DNA from: Polyangiaceae bacterium
Lineage (GTDB): Bacteria; Myxococcota_A; Polyangia; Polyangiales; Polyangiaceae
Length of the DNA: 64,000 nucleotides
Reading direction: 5' to 3'
Assembly (NCBI GenBank): GCA_041389725.1
Contig: JAWKRG010000004.1
Span: 558,001-622,000, forward strand
Positions 1 to 8,398 of the stretch are shown here, piece by piece. Each line of letters starts with the position of its first letter. Positions within the stretch are counted from its first letter, which is position 1. The notes below the pieces were generated by a model. The model saw only the letters and a program-made list of their open reading frames with translations, did not search any database and was not told the origin of the DNA. Made by a program: the position numbers and the translations under genes.

Positions 1-568
1 GCGAGTACATCGAGGCGTCCGAGAAGTGAGTGAGTGGGGCCAGCAACGCCTGCACGGAACTCGACTTCAACAAGTCAGGCTTTCGTGACAGTGCGGCAAT
101 CAGCGGCTGACAGAAATGATCGATTGCCAGTAGCGACTGCGCGCCCAAGGAGTCGCTGTCTACGATGGCATCCCATTCTCGTGCGAACACCAGACGATTG
201 GCGACCTCGACGGTCTCGGCCTGTTCGTTCTCGGTCTCGACTTCGTCCAGATTGGTGGCGGCATCGACGACGCTCCTAGCCGCGGTCAGGGCTGCCTCGA
301 GGCGGGGCACCAGAACCTTCACGGCTAGCTCTGGATCTGCGCCTTCTTCGACGACGCACCCGCTGAGAAGTGCCACGAGGCCCGCGGCTTGGGGATGGGG
401 AGCATTTGTTGCGTCCAGCAGACGGCGCAAGACGCGATCCACCACCACTTTGGGCTGGCCTTTGCTGAGCCGAAGCACTTGTGGCAGCAGCTCGCTGAGC
501 CGAGCGTCTTTGGCGCGCGCGTCAGCGCTCGCACTGACGAATGCCTCGAGCGCCTCGTCCAAGTTCAT
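1..568 (-). CDS. Hypothetical helical protein, 3' end outside window
   Basis: An open frame without stops runs from an ATG at 568 to the window edge (189 codons visible). The product is rich in Ala, Leu, Glu and Val and reads as alpha-helical (for example EEGADPELAVKVLVPRLEAA near residue 90). It has no signal peptide or membrane segment. Its ATG overlaps the TGA of the upstream gene (ATGA at 565-568), so the two are translationally coupled in an operon. I do not recognise the family. The coding call rests on the uninterrupted frame and the stop/start overlap. Confidence 0.75.
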   Translation of the reverse strand, partial: MNLDEALEAFVSASADARAKDARLSELLPQVLRLSKGQPKVVVDRVLRRLLDATNAPHPQAAGLVALLSGCVVEEGADPELAVKVLVPRLEAALTAARSVVDAATNLDEVETENEQAETVEVANRLVFAREWDAIVDSDSLGAQSLLAIDHFCQPLIAALSRKPDLLKSSSVQALLAPLTHFSDASMYS

Positions 569-900
569 CGAGACGACCGCTCTAGGCTCGAGGCGTGCGA
601 GCTACTTGGCCACCACTCGCGGTGTCCGTCGGGGTCTTCAGCGAACTCGGCCTCCATCAGGAGGTCTCGCCAGTCCAGGCCGGCAAGTCGAATCGCACCA
701 TCGAGCTGCTCCAAGACACCACACGACACCTTCAGCACCGCGAAACGGATCCGTTCGAGGCTCTCCGGCGTTGCCTTGCACCCAATTCGTAGGTTCCCCG
801 CGCAACGCTCACGAATCATCTCAATGGCTGTCGCTTGATGCTCGCCAGGGAAAAGCAACTGAACTCGTGCGAGGGTTCCGTCGCTGAGGTCGATCGACAT
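565..900 (-). CDS. Conserved hypothetical protein, 111 aa
   Basis: A small soluble protein beginning MSIDLSDGTLARVQLLFPGE. The pattern LLFPGEHQATAIEMI, then LERIRFAVLKVSCG, then DWRDLLMEAEF is typical of a family of about 90-100 residue hypothetical proteins in myxobacteria whose function is unknown. The last 15 residues are Ser/Arg-rich and probably unstructured. The ATG at 900 opens the frame and the stop overlaps the next gene's ATG by four bases. There are no cysteine clusters and no membrane helix. Confidence 0.7.
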   Translation of the reverse strand: MSIDLSDGTLARVQLLFPGEHQATAIEMIRERCAGNLRIGCKATPESLERIRFAVLKVSCGVLEQLDGAIRLAGLDWRDLLMEAEFAEDPDGHREWWPSSSHASSLERSSR

Positions 901-1125
901 GGCTGCCCGCCCGGATTCGATTGTGCCCGCAGCGAATCCTTCGACGCTACAATACCACCCCGGTGCGTGCGTTCCAGCTCTGGCGTGCCCGCTTCTCGCA
1001 GTTTGGCAAGGCTTGGTCGAGCAAGCACTCGCAATACGGTTTGCCCGAAGGCCTGTTGCAGGCCCACGGGGCTGGGTCCTCGGTAGTCTCGCCGCAGCCC
1101 GATACGCGCTGCCGCCCCCTGCGCT

Positions 1126-1521
1126 CTAGTCTTCTGGCCACCACCGCATGTCGTGCACGTCTTCACGGCTCGCGAGTGCTTCCTCCATTGCCGCCGCGAC
1201 GGACTCCACGCGGGCTTGCACGTCGATCTTGCGAAAGAGCTTGCGGATGAACGGCTTGCTTGGCTCGACGAAGCAGAGAAACCCGTCGTCCTCGCCGTCG
1301 AGATTGCCGCAGCCGACCCACAGCGGGTAGTCCGGGTTGTCGATCGGGACTGCCCAACCCCAGTCTTCCGCGTAGGGCTCGCCGCCGGTGAAACCGCGAG
1401 CATTCAACTCGGCCCGAAGAAAGTCTGCGAGCGAGCGACCCCACCGACCCGGATTGACTTCGTCGTCTTCACCGGGCCGCGCCGGAAAGGCGTCCGACCG
1501 GAACTCGAGGTGGGATCGCAT
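1126..1521 (-). CDS. Conserved hypothetical protein, 131 aa
   Basis: I chose the ATG at 1521 (MRSHLEFRSDAF) over an in-frame GTG nine bases upstream because the MxSHLEFRS opening matches how this family normally starts. Recognisable stretches are EDWGWAVPIDNPDYPLWVGC and FLCFVEPSKPFIRKLF, followed by an acidic C-terminus ending RWWPED. The family is known only as a small cytoplasmic hypothetical protein. The 225 bases between its stop and the next gene at 900 show no gene. Confidence 0.75.
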   Translation of the reverse strand: MRSHLEFRSDAFPARPGEDDEVNPGRWGRSLADFLRAELNARGFTGGEPYAEDWGWAVPIDNPDYPLWVGCGNLDGEDDGFLCFVEPSKPFIRKLFRKIDVQARVESVAAAMEEALASREDVHDMRWWPED

Positions 1522-2036
1522 GAGCGCCACCTTCGTACCGCCGCGGACGCCTGGCGTCCAAGCCTCGGCGCGTCACATCAGGCATTCAGCGCGGCCCTCA
1601 CCTCAAGGGAAGCGGTCGGTGTGGCCTGAGCGTTTCCTCGCACCAAGCACCAGGCGAGCCGTCGTGAGCGCGTCTACTCGCGCCCAACCCGCAGGCAAAC
1701 GGGACGCGAGCCGGTTCGGTCGATTCGCGCTCGCGTCGCCCCTACGCCCCATCCCCAGTGCAAAACAGATACTTGCTATGCAAAGTATCGTTCCGAGTCA
1801 CTGCACCCCTCGTCCTCGCCGAGCAATCGCAGGCCTCGCCCGCGGTCTACCCTTCGGCACCCCTTGACCCGCCGATCTCGCCCAGCGCCGCACGTGCCCA
1901 CTACAGACTGTACCCGACGTCGACGTAGAGCAGCGGCAGAAAGCCGTTGGTCGTGCGGCTTGCGTCGGGGTGTGGACCGTGCCGCGTTCAGTCCCGCGTC
2001 GCAGTACGCTGCTCGCAGTGCGCGTGTACCAGGTGG
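1522..2036. other. Gene-free stretch with one operator-like palindrome
   Basis: No convincing reading frame is present. The one AT-rich spot is the inverted repeat at 1768-1789, listed separately. On the minus strand near 1911-1985 a short frame ends GFLPLLYVDVGYSL, which looks like the C-terminus of an outer-membrane protein but has no upstream continuation. The stretch may hold remnants of deleted genes. Confidence 0.4.
1768..1789. promoter_or_regulatory. Operator-like inverted repeat GATACTT/AAGTATC
   Basis: Seven-base perfect arms, GATACTT and AAGTATC, flank an 8-base spacer (GCTATGCA) inside otherwise GC-rich DNA. Its form resembles operators of PadR-type repressors (ATACTT...AAGTAT). 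No complete gene starts within 200 bases on either strand, so it may be an orphan left after a gene was lost. Confidence 0.35.
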
Positions 2037-2258
2037 TCAGCCGAACTCGGCGCGCCATGACTCGTCGTCTTCACCCTCGAGCCACCGCAGGAACGTTTCG
2101 GAAGCTTCTGGGGACAGCAACTCGCCACGGTCGGCGCAGGCGAAGGCCTCGGCCACATCGTCCTCGTCATCAGGATGGGGCTTCCAGAGCTGCCCAGCCT
2201 TCTTCGCTGCGTCCGGGGTCACTACGGGGAAGATACCCCACAGCCGCCCTGCGGCCAA
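2037..2258 (-). CDS. Small hypothetical protein, possibly 5'-truncated
   Basis: The 73-residue product is acidic in its middle (KPHPDDEDDVAEAF) and ends WLEGEDDESWRAEFG. The only start is a TTG at 2258. Plausible coding (LLAARTALQLAAG) continues in frame upstream for about 35 codons before a TGA, without an ATG or GTG. The gene may therefore have lost its 5' end or carry a frameshift. Function unknown. Confidence 0.5.
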   Translation of the reverse strand: MAAGRLWGIFPVVTPDAAKKAGQLWKPHPDDEDDVAEAFACADRGELLSPEASETFLRWLEGEDDESWRAEFG

Positions 2259-2423
2259 CTGCAGGGCAGTGCGCGCCGCGAGCAGCCGCGGAGGGGTTGG
2301 TGCCGGCGGCGGACGCCAAGCGCGCCGATCTGCCTCCGCAATCTGACCGCGTCGCTTGGCTGTCGCTCACTCTGCGGTAGAGAAACCAAGGTCTACCGAC
2401 GCCAAAATCCCGTGCCGCGTGAC

Positions 2424-2873
2424 TCACACCACGGCGTGAGCAAGCCACTCATCTGTTTCGCGATGCGCGCCAAGGCCGAGTGCATCGAACTCGTCGGAAT
2501 CAGCCGTGGCGCTGACGCCCAACAAGCGAAGCGCCTGGTCGATGGCGTCCGTAGCGTGAAGCGGACCAAGCATGCGCTTTCCGTCTCGCCACACGAGGGC
2601 GCTTTGGCGACCCACCCCGCCGAAGAACTCTGCTTCCACGTACGAGATCAGACCCCTCGCCGACAATGACAGCGCCCATTGCTCGATTCCTGGCGACAGC
2701 TTCGCGAAGTACCCCAGTGCGCCGCCATCGCCGATCTCGTCGTACAGCAAGTCGGTTACGGGGATCATCGACATGCCTTGGGCGAGACGGACGATCCGTG
2801 CGGTCGCAATGTTCGACACATGAGCATCGAAGATGACCCGTGGAGCGATGAGCGCGTTGAGGCAGTAGCCCAT
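2424..2873 (-). CDS. Conserved hypothetical protein, 149 aa
   Basis: The sequence starts MGYCLNALIAPRVIF. It contains LAQGMSMIPVTDLLYDE, YVEAEFFGGVGRQSALVW and DQALRLLGV, and ends near EFDALGLGAHRETDEW. This arrangement matches a family of about 150-residue hypothetical proteins seen in myxobacteria and actinomycetes. I chose the ATG at 2873 because the MGYCLN opening is the family N-terminus; a GTG at 2912 in the same frame is the alternative. It is cytoplasmic, with no motif that gives an activity. Confidence 0.75.
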   Translation of the reverse strand: MGYCLNALIAPRVIFDAHVSNIATARIVRLAQGMSMIPVTDLLYDEIGDGGALGYFAKLSPGIEQWALSLSARGLISYVEAEFFGGVGRQSALVWRDGKRMLGPLHATDAIDQALRLLGVSATADSDEFDALGLGAHRETDEWLAHAVV

Positions 2874-2940
2874 GGTACGTGATGAAGTTGGCCCTCGATC
2901 ACCCACTGTCACCCTTCTCGGTTGAGGTCATCATGGCCGC

Positions 2941-3300
2941 CTAGCGCCCCCGAGTTCGCGACTTGAAGCGAAAGTAGGCAGAAACAGATGGCGAGAAGAC
3001 CAACGTCGCGCCTGTGAAGACGTAGATGCCGCCGAGGGCGAGCTGTGGAAGTTCGCCCGCGACAATGCTCATGAACGCGGCAATGCCAGAGAAGGCGACG
3101 ACCAGAAATCGAGCGCCTGATGCTCCGCGGTACAAGAAGAAGCAGAGCAGGCACGAAAGCCCGAACCGCACTAGCCGCACCGCGAGGCGTTCGGTGCCAC
3201 GAGAGAGAACGAACATCGTGATGATGGTGGCGGACGTGCCGAGCAAGGCCACGATGACCGCCAGCACAAGAACACGCCCTCGGGCCACTGCGGGATGCAT
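2941..3300 (-). CDS. Small multi-pass membrane protein, 119 aa
   Basis: Three to four hydrophobic helices are visible: about residues 10-30 (VLVLAVIVALLGTSATIITM), 42-58, 64-82 and 88-105. The C-terminal tail is basic (RFKSRTRGR). It is predicted to sit in the inner membrane with the tail in the cytoplasm. Family and function are not recognised. Confidence 0.65.
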   Translation of the reverse strand: MHPAVARGRVLVLAVIVALLGTSATIITMFVLSRGTERLAVRLVRFGLSCLLCFFLYRGASGARFLVVAFSGIAAFMSIVAGELPQLALGGIYVFTGATLVFSPSVSAYFRFKSRTRGR

Positions 3301-3454
3301 TCGCGTTGGCGCAATGTCTCATACTTCAGATGCAGGCGCGAGGGGACCGCAGCGCCGTCCGAAGCGATGCCCAGAGTAGTCGGCTCGTGCTGAAGCAGCG
3401 AGCATGGCCAATGCCAGACAGTGATCGGGGTCCCCCTGCGCGCGACTTCGGCAG

Positions 3455-3896
3455 CTACTTGCAGGCATAGCGAGTGTAGGCGCGCACGACACCGTTGGCC
3501 GTCAGGGAGTCCAGAACCGGGAGAAGGCCGTCATCGAGAACCACCGTGCACTCGCGATGGAAGTTGTCGTAGGCGGCGAAAGCGAGACGTCCTTGCTTTC
3601 GCGATCTGCACATGGAGAATCTTGCTGAGACGCCCGGAGTGAATCACGTCTGCGAGGACTTCCTTGATGGTCTCTTCTTCGAGGGGCAGCACGACGAAGT
3701 CCTGAAGTGGGTCGAGCGTATTGCGACGCAGTACCTCGGTTTCGAGTGCCGATGCGCGTGGCAACTCGCGTAGGTGGCAAGATGCCAGGTCGCCTTCGAA
3801 CGAGATCTCCGCATCGCCCGCGAGTGCCCGTGCCATAGCGACGAGGAGCCCCGCCTTGTCGCGCGCGTTCACTAGGTAGCTGGTCGAGCCCATCAT
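3455..3896 (-). pseudogene. Frameshifted hypothetical gene
   Basis: From the ATG at 3896 the frame encodes a soluble protein (MMGSTSYLVNARDKAGLL..., then SGRLSKILHVQIAKA). Near 3590-3598 it shifts into a non-family Arg-rich tail. In the neighbouring frame, coding resumes immediately as GRLAFAAYDNFHRECTVVLD and ends VRAYTRYACK at the TAG at 3455. Joining the two gives a coherent protein of about 147 residues. A one-base indel, or a sequencing error, is the simplest reading. Confidence 0.6.
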
Positions 3897-4018
3897 TCAG
3901 TCAGCCTGCGACACACCGTACCCCCGCCTGCTTGAGCCCGCGGCGGTGGCGCAGTCTGCTACAGCCTACCACCACGCGGTCGAGCGCGACTGCGACGTCC
4001 ATCGACATCGTGTCCGCA

Positions 4019-4238
4019 AGCGTTCTTGCCAGGGCGCTCGTCGCACCGCAACGCGAGACCCGCGCGCCTGTACCTTCACGCCGCAACCGCGGGACCACCC
4101 CGTTCCGTGCGCGCGCATCTAAGCGCTGCGCGACTCCCACGTAGCTCACTGCGAAGCGCTGCCGTTCCTCGAACGCGCTTCGCGATACCCGACGGGCCGA
4201 CGGGGCAGGATTCCGAAGCGTCTCGCCCAACTCAACGC
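4019..4238 (+). repeat. Dispersed intergenic repeat, copy 1
   Basis: A diverged copy of the window-wide repeat. It has the GCGCGCCTGTACCTTCACGC module, CCGTGCGCGCGCATCT, and the hairpin module TCGAACGCGCTTCGCGATAC followed by TTCCGAAGCGTCTCG. It overlaps the 3' end of the lipoprotein gene at 4232 by a few bases. The arms CGCTTCG and CGAAGCG can pair. Confidence 0.7.
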
Positions 4239-4477
4239 TCGGCGCAAGCCTCAGGATCGATCTCGCACAGCGGGTCGGGGCCTGGAAGGCAATAGGTTGG
4301 GTGGCAAACGACGGTGCCGGTCTTGAGGTCTTTGATCATGACGTCGGACGCGCAGTACATCCTGGCGGGGCAGGGTGGGCAACGGTGGACGTCATCAGCC
4401 GTCTGCGGATCGCTTCCACGAGAGCACCCCGTGAGCACCGCCACGAGAACCACGATTCCGATGTGTACGTGCGTCAA
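4232..4477 (-). CDS. Small Cys-rich lipoprotein
   Basis: The 81-residue product starts at a TTG (4477). A short hydrophobic signal (HIGIVVLVAVL) ends in a lipobox-like LTGC, so it is probably lipid-anchored and exported. The mature part holds CPPCPARMYC and a cysteine-containing tail (CHPTYCLPGPDPLCEIDPEAC), suggesting disulfides. Function unknown. It lies downstream of, and in the same direction as, the lipoprotein/PH-like pair at 4600-5900. Confidence 0.6.
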   Translation of the reverse strand: MTHVHIGIVVLVAVLTGCSRGSDPQTADDVHRCPPCPARMYCASDVMIKDLKTGTVVCHPTYCLPGPDPLCEIDPEACAER

Positions 4478-4599
4478 GGGCTCACCAGATCTAATGGGCG
4501 ATCAGAGTTCGAGCCAGGACAATGACGGGCACATCCGCTGCGTGCTAGCGAACTCCGAGACCACAGCGTCCAGTTCGCCATGGGGCGGTCGACAGAGAC

Positions 4600-5415
4600 T
4601 CAGCAGTCGTACATGATCTCCACGTACAGGTTCCGACTGCCACAGTTGCGCAGGCGCGCGAGGTGAATCAAGTCGCGGGCGGCCGCTCTCCACTCCCGCG
4701 GATCCTCTCGCGAGTCGGGCTGATTGGGCTCGCGCTGGAAGGCAGCAGGGTTCGGGCCAGCGGCGCGGATGGAAGCAAGCCAACGATCGCCGAGCTTCTG
4801 TTCGTCCGGCTCGGCCGCCAAGCGATCGAGGATGGTGCTGGGGATCTGGTAGATCTTCGCGCAGGCCGGAGAGTACCGCACCGGCACGAGGTGTGATCGC
4901 GGCAAGTCCTGCATCTCGCTGACGGCCTCCTCGGAAACCGACCAGCCCGTCAGCGCCTTGACGCGCTCGGCCACGAGCTTGGGGTCGGGCGGCGCACCTT
5001 TCCGCTTTGGCCTGGGCACACCAAGGGTGTCGGCCAGTGCATCGAGCTCTTGCTCCGAAATACTGAAGCAGGTCAGTCCAGGGAGCGTGTCGCGCAGGAA
5101 CTCACCTCGCTCCTCGGCGACGGGAGGAATCCGCGGCACCTGAGCTGGCGCCGCGCGATCCATTGGTAGGGTGAGCGGAAACGCATCCGCCAGCTCGTTG
5201 GGGCTCGCGTACATGAATCGGACGTACGCTTCGACGAAGCCCGTGCCGCGGAAGGCCGTGCACTCCCGCGGACCGGAATCGCATGTCAGTTGGTGCTCAT
5301 CGGCACCAGCCGCATTCGCTGGCGCGGACTCGCTTTGCCCAGAGCGCGGCGTTGCCGCGCACGCTACGAAGAGCATCGCCCCTAGAACCAGCTTCAAGGA
5401 CTGCACTGCTTTCAT
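4600..5415 (-). CDS. Putative lipoprotein, 271 aa
   Basis: The N-terminus MKAVQSLKLVLGAMLFVAC is a signal peptide with a lipobox ending in Cys19 (LFVAC). A 25-residue linker follows, then a globular region with six or more cysteines, including CDSGPREC and a C-terminal YVEIMYDC. I recognise no enzymatic motif. Its ATG overlaps the stop of the upstream membrane gene by 4 bases (5412-5415), so the two are expected to be co-translated. Confidence 0.75.
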   Translation of the reverse strand: MKAVQSLKLVLGAMLFVACAATPRSGQSESAPANAAGADEHQLTCDSGPRECTAFRGTGFVEAYVRFMYASPNELADAFPLTLPMDRAAPAQVPRIPPVAEERGEFLRDTLPGLTCFSISEQELDALADTLGVPRPKRKGAPPDPKLVAERVKALTGWSVSEEAVSEMQDLPRSHLVPVRYSPACAKIYQIPSTILDRLAAEPDEQKLGDRWLASIRAAGPNPAAFQREPNQPDSREDPREWRAAARDLIHLARLRNCGSRNLYVEIMYDC

Positions 5416-5900
5416 GCCCGTTGCGATCCAGCAAGCTGCTGGAGGCGAGACAGCAGGGGATAGTCCCGCCAGATCGGGAACGGCGGCCGCTCACGAGGAA
5501 TGAATCGGAACCTGGAGTTCAGTCTGGTGCCGCCCTTCAGGTCGACAACGAAGACCCTCGAGTTGAGCCATCGCCAGGAAACACTCTCCACCTCGCCAAA
5601 GGGCACGTGGACCGAAGTAGCCTTGTCGGAAACGATGAGACCACGCTCAACCATCGCGACCTGCTTGAACTTGCGGAAGTAGAGGAAGATGCCCGTCGTG
5701 ACGACAAGCCCCACCAAGAACACACCGATCTGAGAGAGCAGCGGTCCGTGCACCTGGCTCGTCATGAACACGGTCCACCCAAGGCCAAGCAACGGTGTAA
5801 GGTAGCCGTAGAAGCCGTAGACCCACTTGCTGGCGGAAAGAATCTCCATACCGTACCGCGGTCCCAGAATAGCTCTCAACTGCGTTCGGGCCATCCTCAC
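5412..5900 (-). CDS. Membrane protein with PH-like cytoplasmic domain
   Basis: The 162-residue product has two membrane helices (about residues 28-45 WVYGFYGYLTPLLGLGW and 58-76 IGVFLVGLVVTTGIFLYF). A beta-rich tail follows (VERGLIVSDKATSVHVPF, then VESVSWRWLNSRVFVVDLKG) that looks like a bacterial PH-type domain. It starts at GTG 5900, or an ATG six bases downstream. It overlaps the downstream lipoprotein gene. The PH-like assignment is by pattern only. Confidence 0.65.
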   Translation of the reverse strand: MRMARTQLRAILGPRYGMEILSASKWVYGFYGYLTPLLGLGWTVFMTSQVHGPLLSQIGVFLVGLVVTTGIFLYFRKFKQVAMVERGLIVSDKATSVHVPFGEVESVSWRWLNSRVFVVDLKGGTRLNSRFRFIPRERPPFPIWRDYPLLSRLQQLAGSQRA

Positions 5901-5943
5901 TAGCCGAGTTGGGTGCGTTCAGCGGATTTCGCTGCCTGCCTGC

Positions 5944-6216
5944 TCACTCGCTGTGCGCATCGCCGAGGAACTCGTCAAAGCACCGGCCGCACGTCGGTGC
6001 CAGCGGCACGCGCTCATCGACCACCTCGAGTGTCGATCGTTCCGCAACGAGTTGTGCGCAGTCTTGGCACAGCGCGACGTCGACCACGGTCGCTTCGTCG
6101 TCCGTCAAAGGAGCGTTTCGTCGGACCGCGCTGATGGTGACGCCATCTTCTCGAAGATGCCGACAGACGAGTGGACCCGTCTGACAGCCATGCCTGGTGC
6201 AAGCGACCACTCCCAC
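5944..6216 (-). CDS. Small Cys-rich (zinc-ribbon-like) protein, 90 aa
   Basis: It starts at GTG 6216. It has an N-terminal CTRHGCQTGPLVC cluster, then CQDCAQ, and a C-terminal CGRCFDEFLG, four Cys pairs in all and suited to binding one or two metal ions. No signal peptide. Function unknown. It stands alone between the PH-like gene and the divergent WG-repeat gene. Confidence 0.6.
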   Translation of the reverse strand: MGVVACTRHGCQTGPLVCRHLREDGVTISAVRRNAPLTDDEATVVDVALCQDCAQLVAERSTLEVVDERVPLAPTCGRCFDEFLGDAHSE

Positions 6217-6377
6217 GTCGTTCGCCCAACGGTCTGACGAATAGTCTGCGGGCGCAAGAGTCGACGCCGAATTGCAGCGACTCCAGGCCGCTGCTGCTCA
6301 GTGGTTTGCGCACGTGTGCCACACGCCAGAAAGCACTCCGTCGACCAAATCGGCGACGTCCCTGTACACTCGCCGGC

Positions 6378-8303
6378 ATGAAGAACGGGGTCTTCTTTCG
6401 ACTGACGCTGTCTTTGCCCAAGAAGGAAGTGGCGGCTTGGAAGAAGGCGAGCGTGCGGGAACAGCTCGCGCGCATTCCCGGGGACCACTCCGAGCACGAG
6501 GGCGGCGGCATTCTCGGTGGCGAGCTGAGCGTGGAGGGCGCGAAGACGCTGAAGGCGGCCCTCGAGGAGCTCGAGGGCATGGGGATCGAACTCGAGAAGA
6601 AGGACGTGGGGCACTGGGAGAAGACGAGCATTGATGGCAAGCCCCACATACGCATCGAGACCAAGGGCGCGCTGAAGCGCGATGCCACCGTTGGGCAGCT
6701 GCTGAAGTACCTGCAGAAGCAGACCAACAGCGGCGAGGAGTTCGTCGCGGTAGAGAGCGACGGCAAGCAGGGCAGGGTGGACGTGTGGGGCTACCTCGGT
6801 GGCTACGACGCCTACTCCACGCACTGCTTTCCGCTGCTCGTGCTGGGCGCGGCCGTGGTGGAACGTCAGGGCATGGGTCAGCTCGTGTTCATCGGAGACA
6901 GCGAGCTCTTGAGCGAGTCAGTGTTGGTGCTCGGGCGCTTCTCGGCGGACGGCGTGGAGCTGGTGGAGCACGTGGAGCCCCAGGACGTCACCGAGGAGCA
7001 GGCCGCCGAGCTGGACGCGGCGCTCGGAGAAGGAGGTAGCGATCGGATCCGCGCTGCCTACGACGAGTGGCTCGCGAAGTTCATCGAGAAGAAGCGCCTG
7101 CGATTGTTCGCGGGTTGCGCCGGCTGGCTTCGGCCGGACGGTAGTTGGGCCATCGAGCCGCGCTTCCGCTCCGCGGGCGTCTTCTCCGAGGGCCTTGCCG
7201 CCGTGTCGGAACGCGGTCCCTTCGGCTACGGCTACATCGATGAGGGCGGAAACCTCGTCATCCCACAGGGCTTCTTCAGCGCGGGTGCCCACAAGCAGGG
7301 GCGAGCCCTCGTGCGACCGAGCACGGATAGCATGAAGTACGGATTCATCGATCGCACGGGTGCTTGGATCGTGCCCGCCAAGTACGCCCGCGCGGAAGAC
7401 TTCGCCGAAGGCCGCGCTCTCGTTGGCGACGGCAAGCTCCTCGGCTTTGTCGATCTCGACGGCAACGAAATCGTGCCGCCCAAGTATCGCCACGCCCTGG
7501 GGTTTGCTTGCGGGCTCGCCCTCGTCGCCGATCACAGCAAGAACGAGGCAGGCGGCTTTGGCTTCATCGACGAGCAAGGCCAGGTCGCCATCCCGCTGCG
7601 ACTCGAAAACGCGGGACCGTTCCACGAGGGCTTTGCCCTCGCTGCCCGCAACGGCAACTGGGGTTTTCTGGCGCCGGACGGCAAGTTCCTATTCCCCCCG
7701 CGCTTCTCCCAATGCGGCTACTTGGTCGACGACCGCGCTGCTGCGATGCTCGACGGCAAGTGGGGCGTGGTGGACGGCAAGGGCAACACCGTCATTCCCT
7801 TCGCCCGCGTGAACATCTCGCTCGTCGGTGATTGGTTCGTCTCGACGGACGGCCAGAGCTGCACGTTCTACGACAAGAGCGGGGAGGAGCTGTTCCGAAT
7901 CCCGTTCTCGGTCCTGCGCGATCCCGGGGACGGCTTCATCGCCGTCGCGAAATCGTACTATGGCCCCTTCGGCTACATGGACTTCACCGGCAAGATCGCC
8001 ATCGAGCCTCGCTTCAAGTTCGCTGCGCCCTTCGAGCAAGGCGCAGCCATCGTGGAGGACGAAAACGGCCAGTGGGGCATCATCGACGAATCCGGCGCCA
8101 TGACCGCGGCCTTCGACTTCCCCATGATCAACAGCGCCAGCGCGGGCCGCTTCTCGAAGAGCGGCATCACCTACGTGGAGAGCCTGAACCGCTTCGGCTT
8201 GGTCGACCGCAAAGGAAAGCTGATCTTCCCCACGGAGCTCGAGATGATCCACGGCTTCGGCAACGAGCTGATCTGGGCGAAGTACCCGGAAGAGGTTGAG
8301 TGA
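6378..8303 (+). CDS. WG-repeat (KWG) protein with novel N-terminal domain
   Basis: I start it at the ATG at 6378 (MKNGVFFRLTLSLPKKEVAA). A TGTACACT-type extended -10 lies 7 bases before that ATG, and the frame upstream looks non-coding. Residues 1 to about 230 form an acidic domain I do not recognise (LKYLQKQTNSGEEFVAVESD, then FIGDSELLSES). Residues about 240-640 carry roughly nine WG repeats, each with a G-[FY]-[IVL]-D-x-x-G core followed by I-P-x-[KR][FY] (YGFIDRTGAWIVPAKY, LGFVDLDGNEIVPPKY). Such repeats build beta propeller-like binding surfaces. There is no signal peptide, so it is cytoplasmic. Confidence 0.85.
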   Translation: MKNGVFFRLTLSLPKKEVAAWKKASVREQLARIPGDHSEHEGGGILGGELSVEGAKTLKAALEELEGMGIELEKKDVGHWEKTSIDGKPHIRIETKGALKRDATVGQLLKYLQKQTNSGEEFVAVESDGKQGRVDVWGYLGGYDAYSTHCFPLLVLGAAVVERQGMGQLVFIGDSELLSESVLVLGRFSADGVELVEHVEPQDVTEEQAAELDAALGEGGSDRIRAAYDEWLAKFIEKKRLRLFAGCAGWLRPDGSWAIEPRFRSAGVFSEGLAAVSERGPFGYGYIDEGGNLVIPQGFFSAGAHKQGRALVRPSTDSMKYGFIDRTGAWIVPAKYARAEDFAEGRALVGDGKLLGFVDLDGNEIVPPKYRHALGFACGLALVADHSKNEAGGFGFIDEQGQVAIPLRLENAGPFHEGFALAARNGNWGFLAPDGKFLFPPRFSQCGYLVDDRAAAMLDGKWGVVDGKGNTVIPFARVNISLVGDWFVSTDGQSCTFYDKSGEELFRIPFSVLRDPGDGFIAVAKSYYGPFGYMDFTGKIAIEPRFKFAAPFEQGAAIVEDENGQWGIIDESGAMTAAFDFPMINSASAGRFSKSGITYVESLNRFGLVDRKGKLIFPTELEMIHGFGNELIWAKYPEEVE

Positions 8304-8398
8304 GGCTAGCGTTCGCGCGGCGCGAAGATGTCCAGGCTCCGACGCTGCTCAAACCGGCGGCGTGTCAGCACGTGCCGCAACTCCCCCAGCTCTTGAAG

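Noticed and set aside
6014..8252. Several long minus-strand frames opposite the WG-repeat gene
   Set aside because: They mirror the repeated codons of the WG repeats and have no family features.
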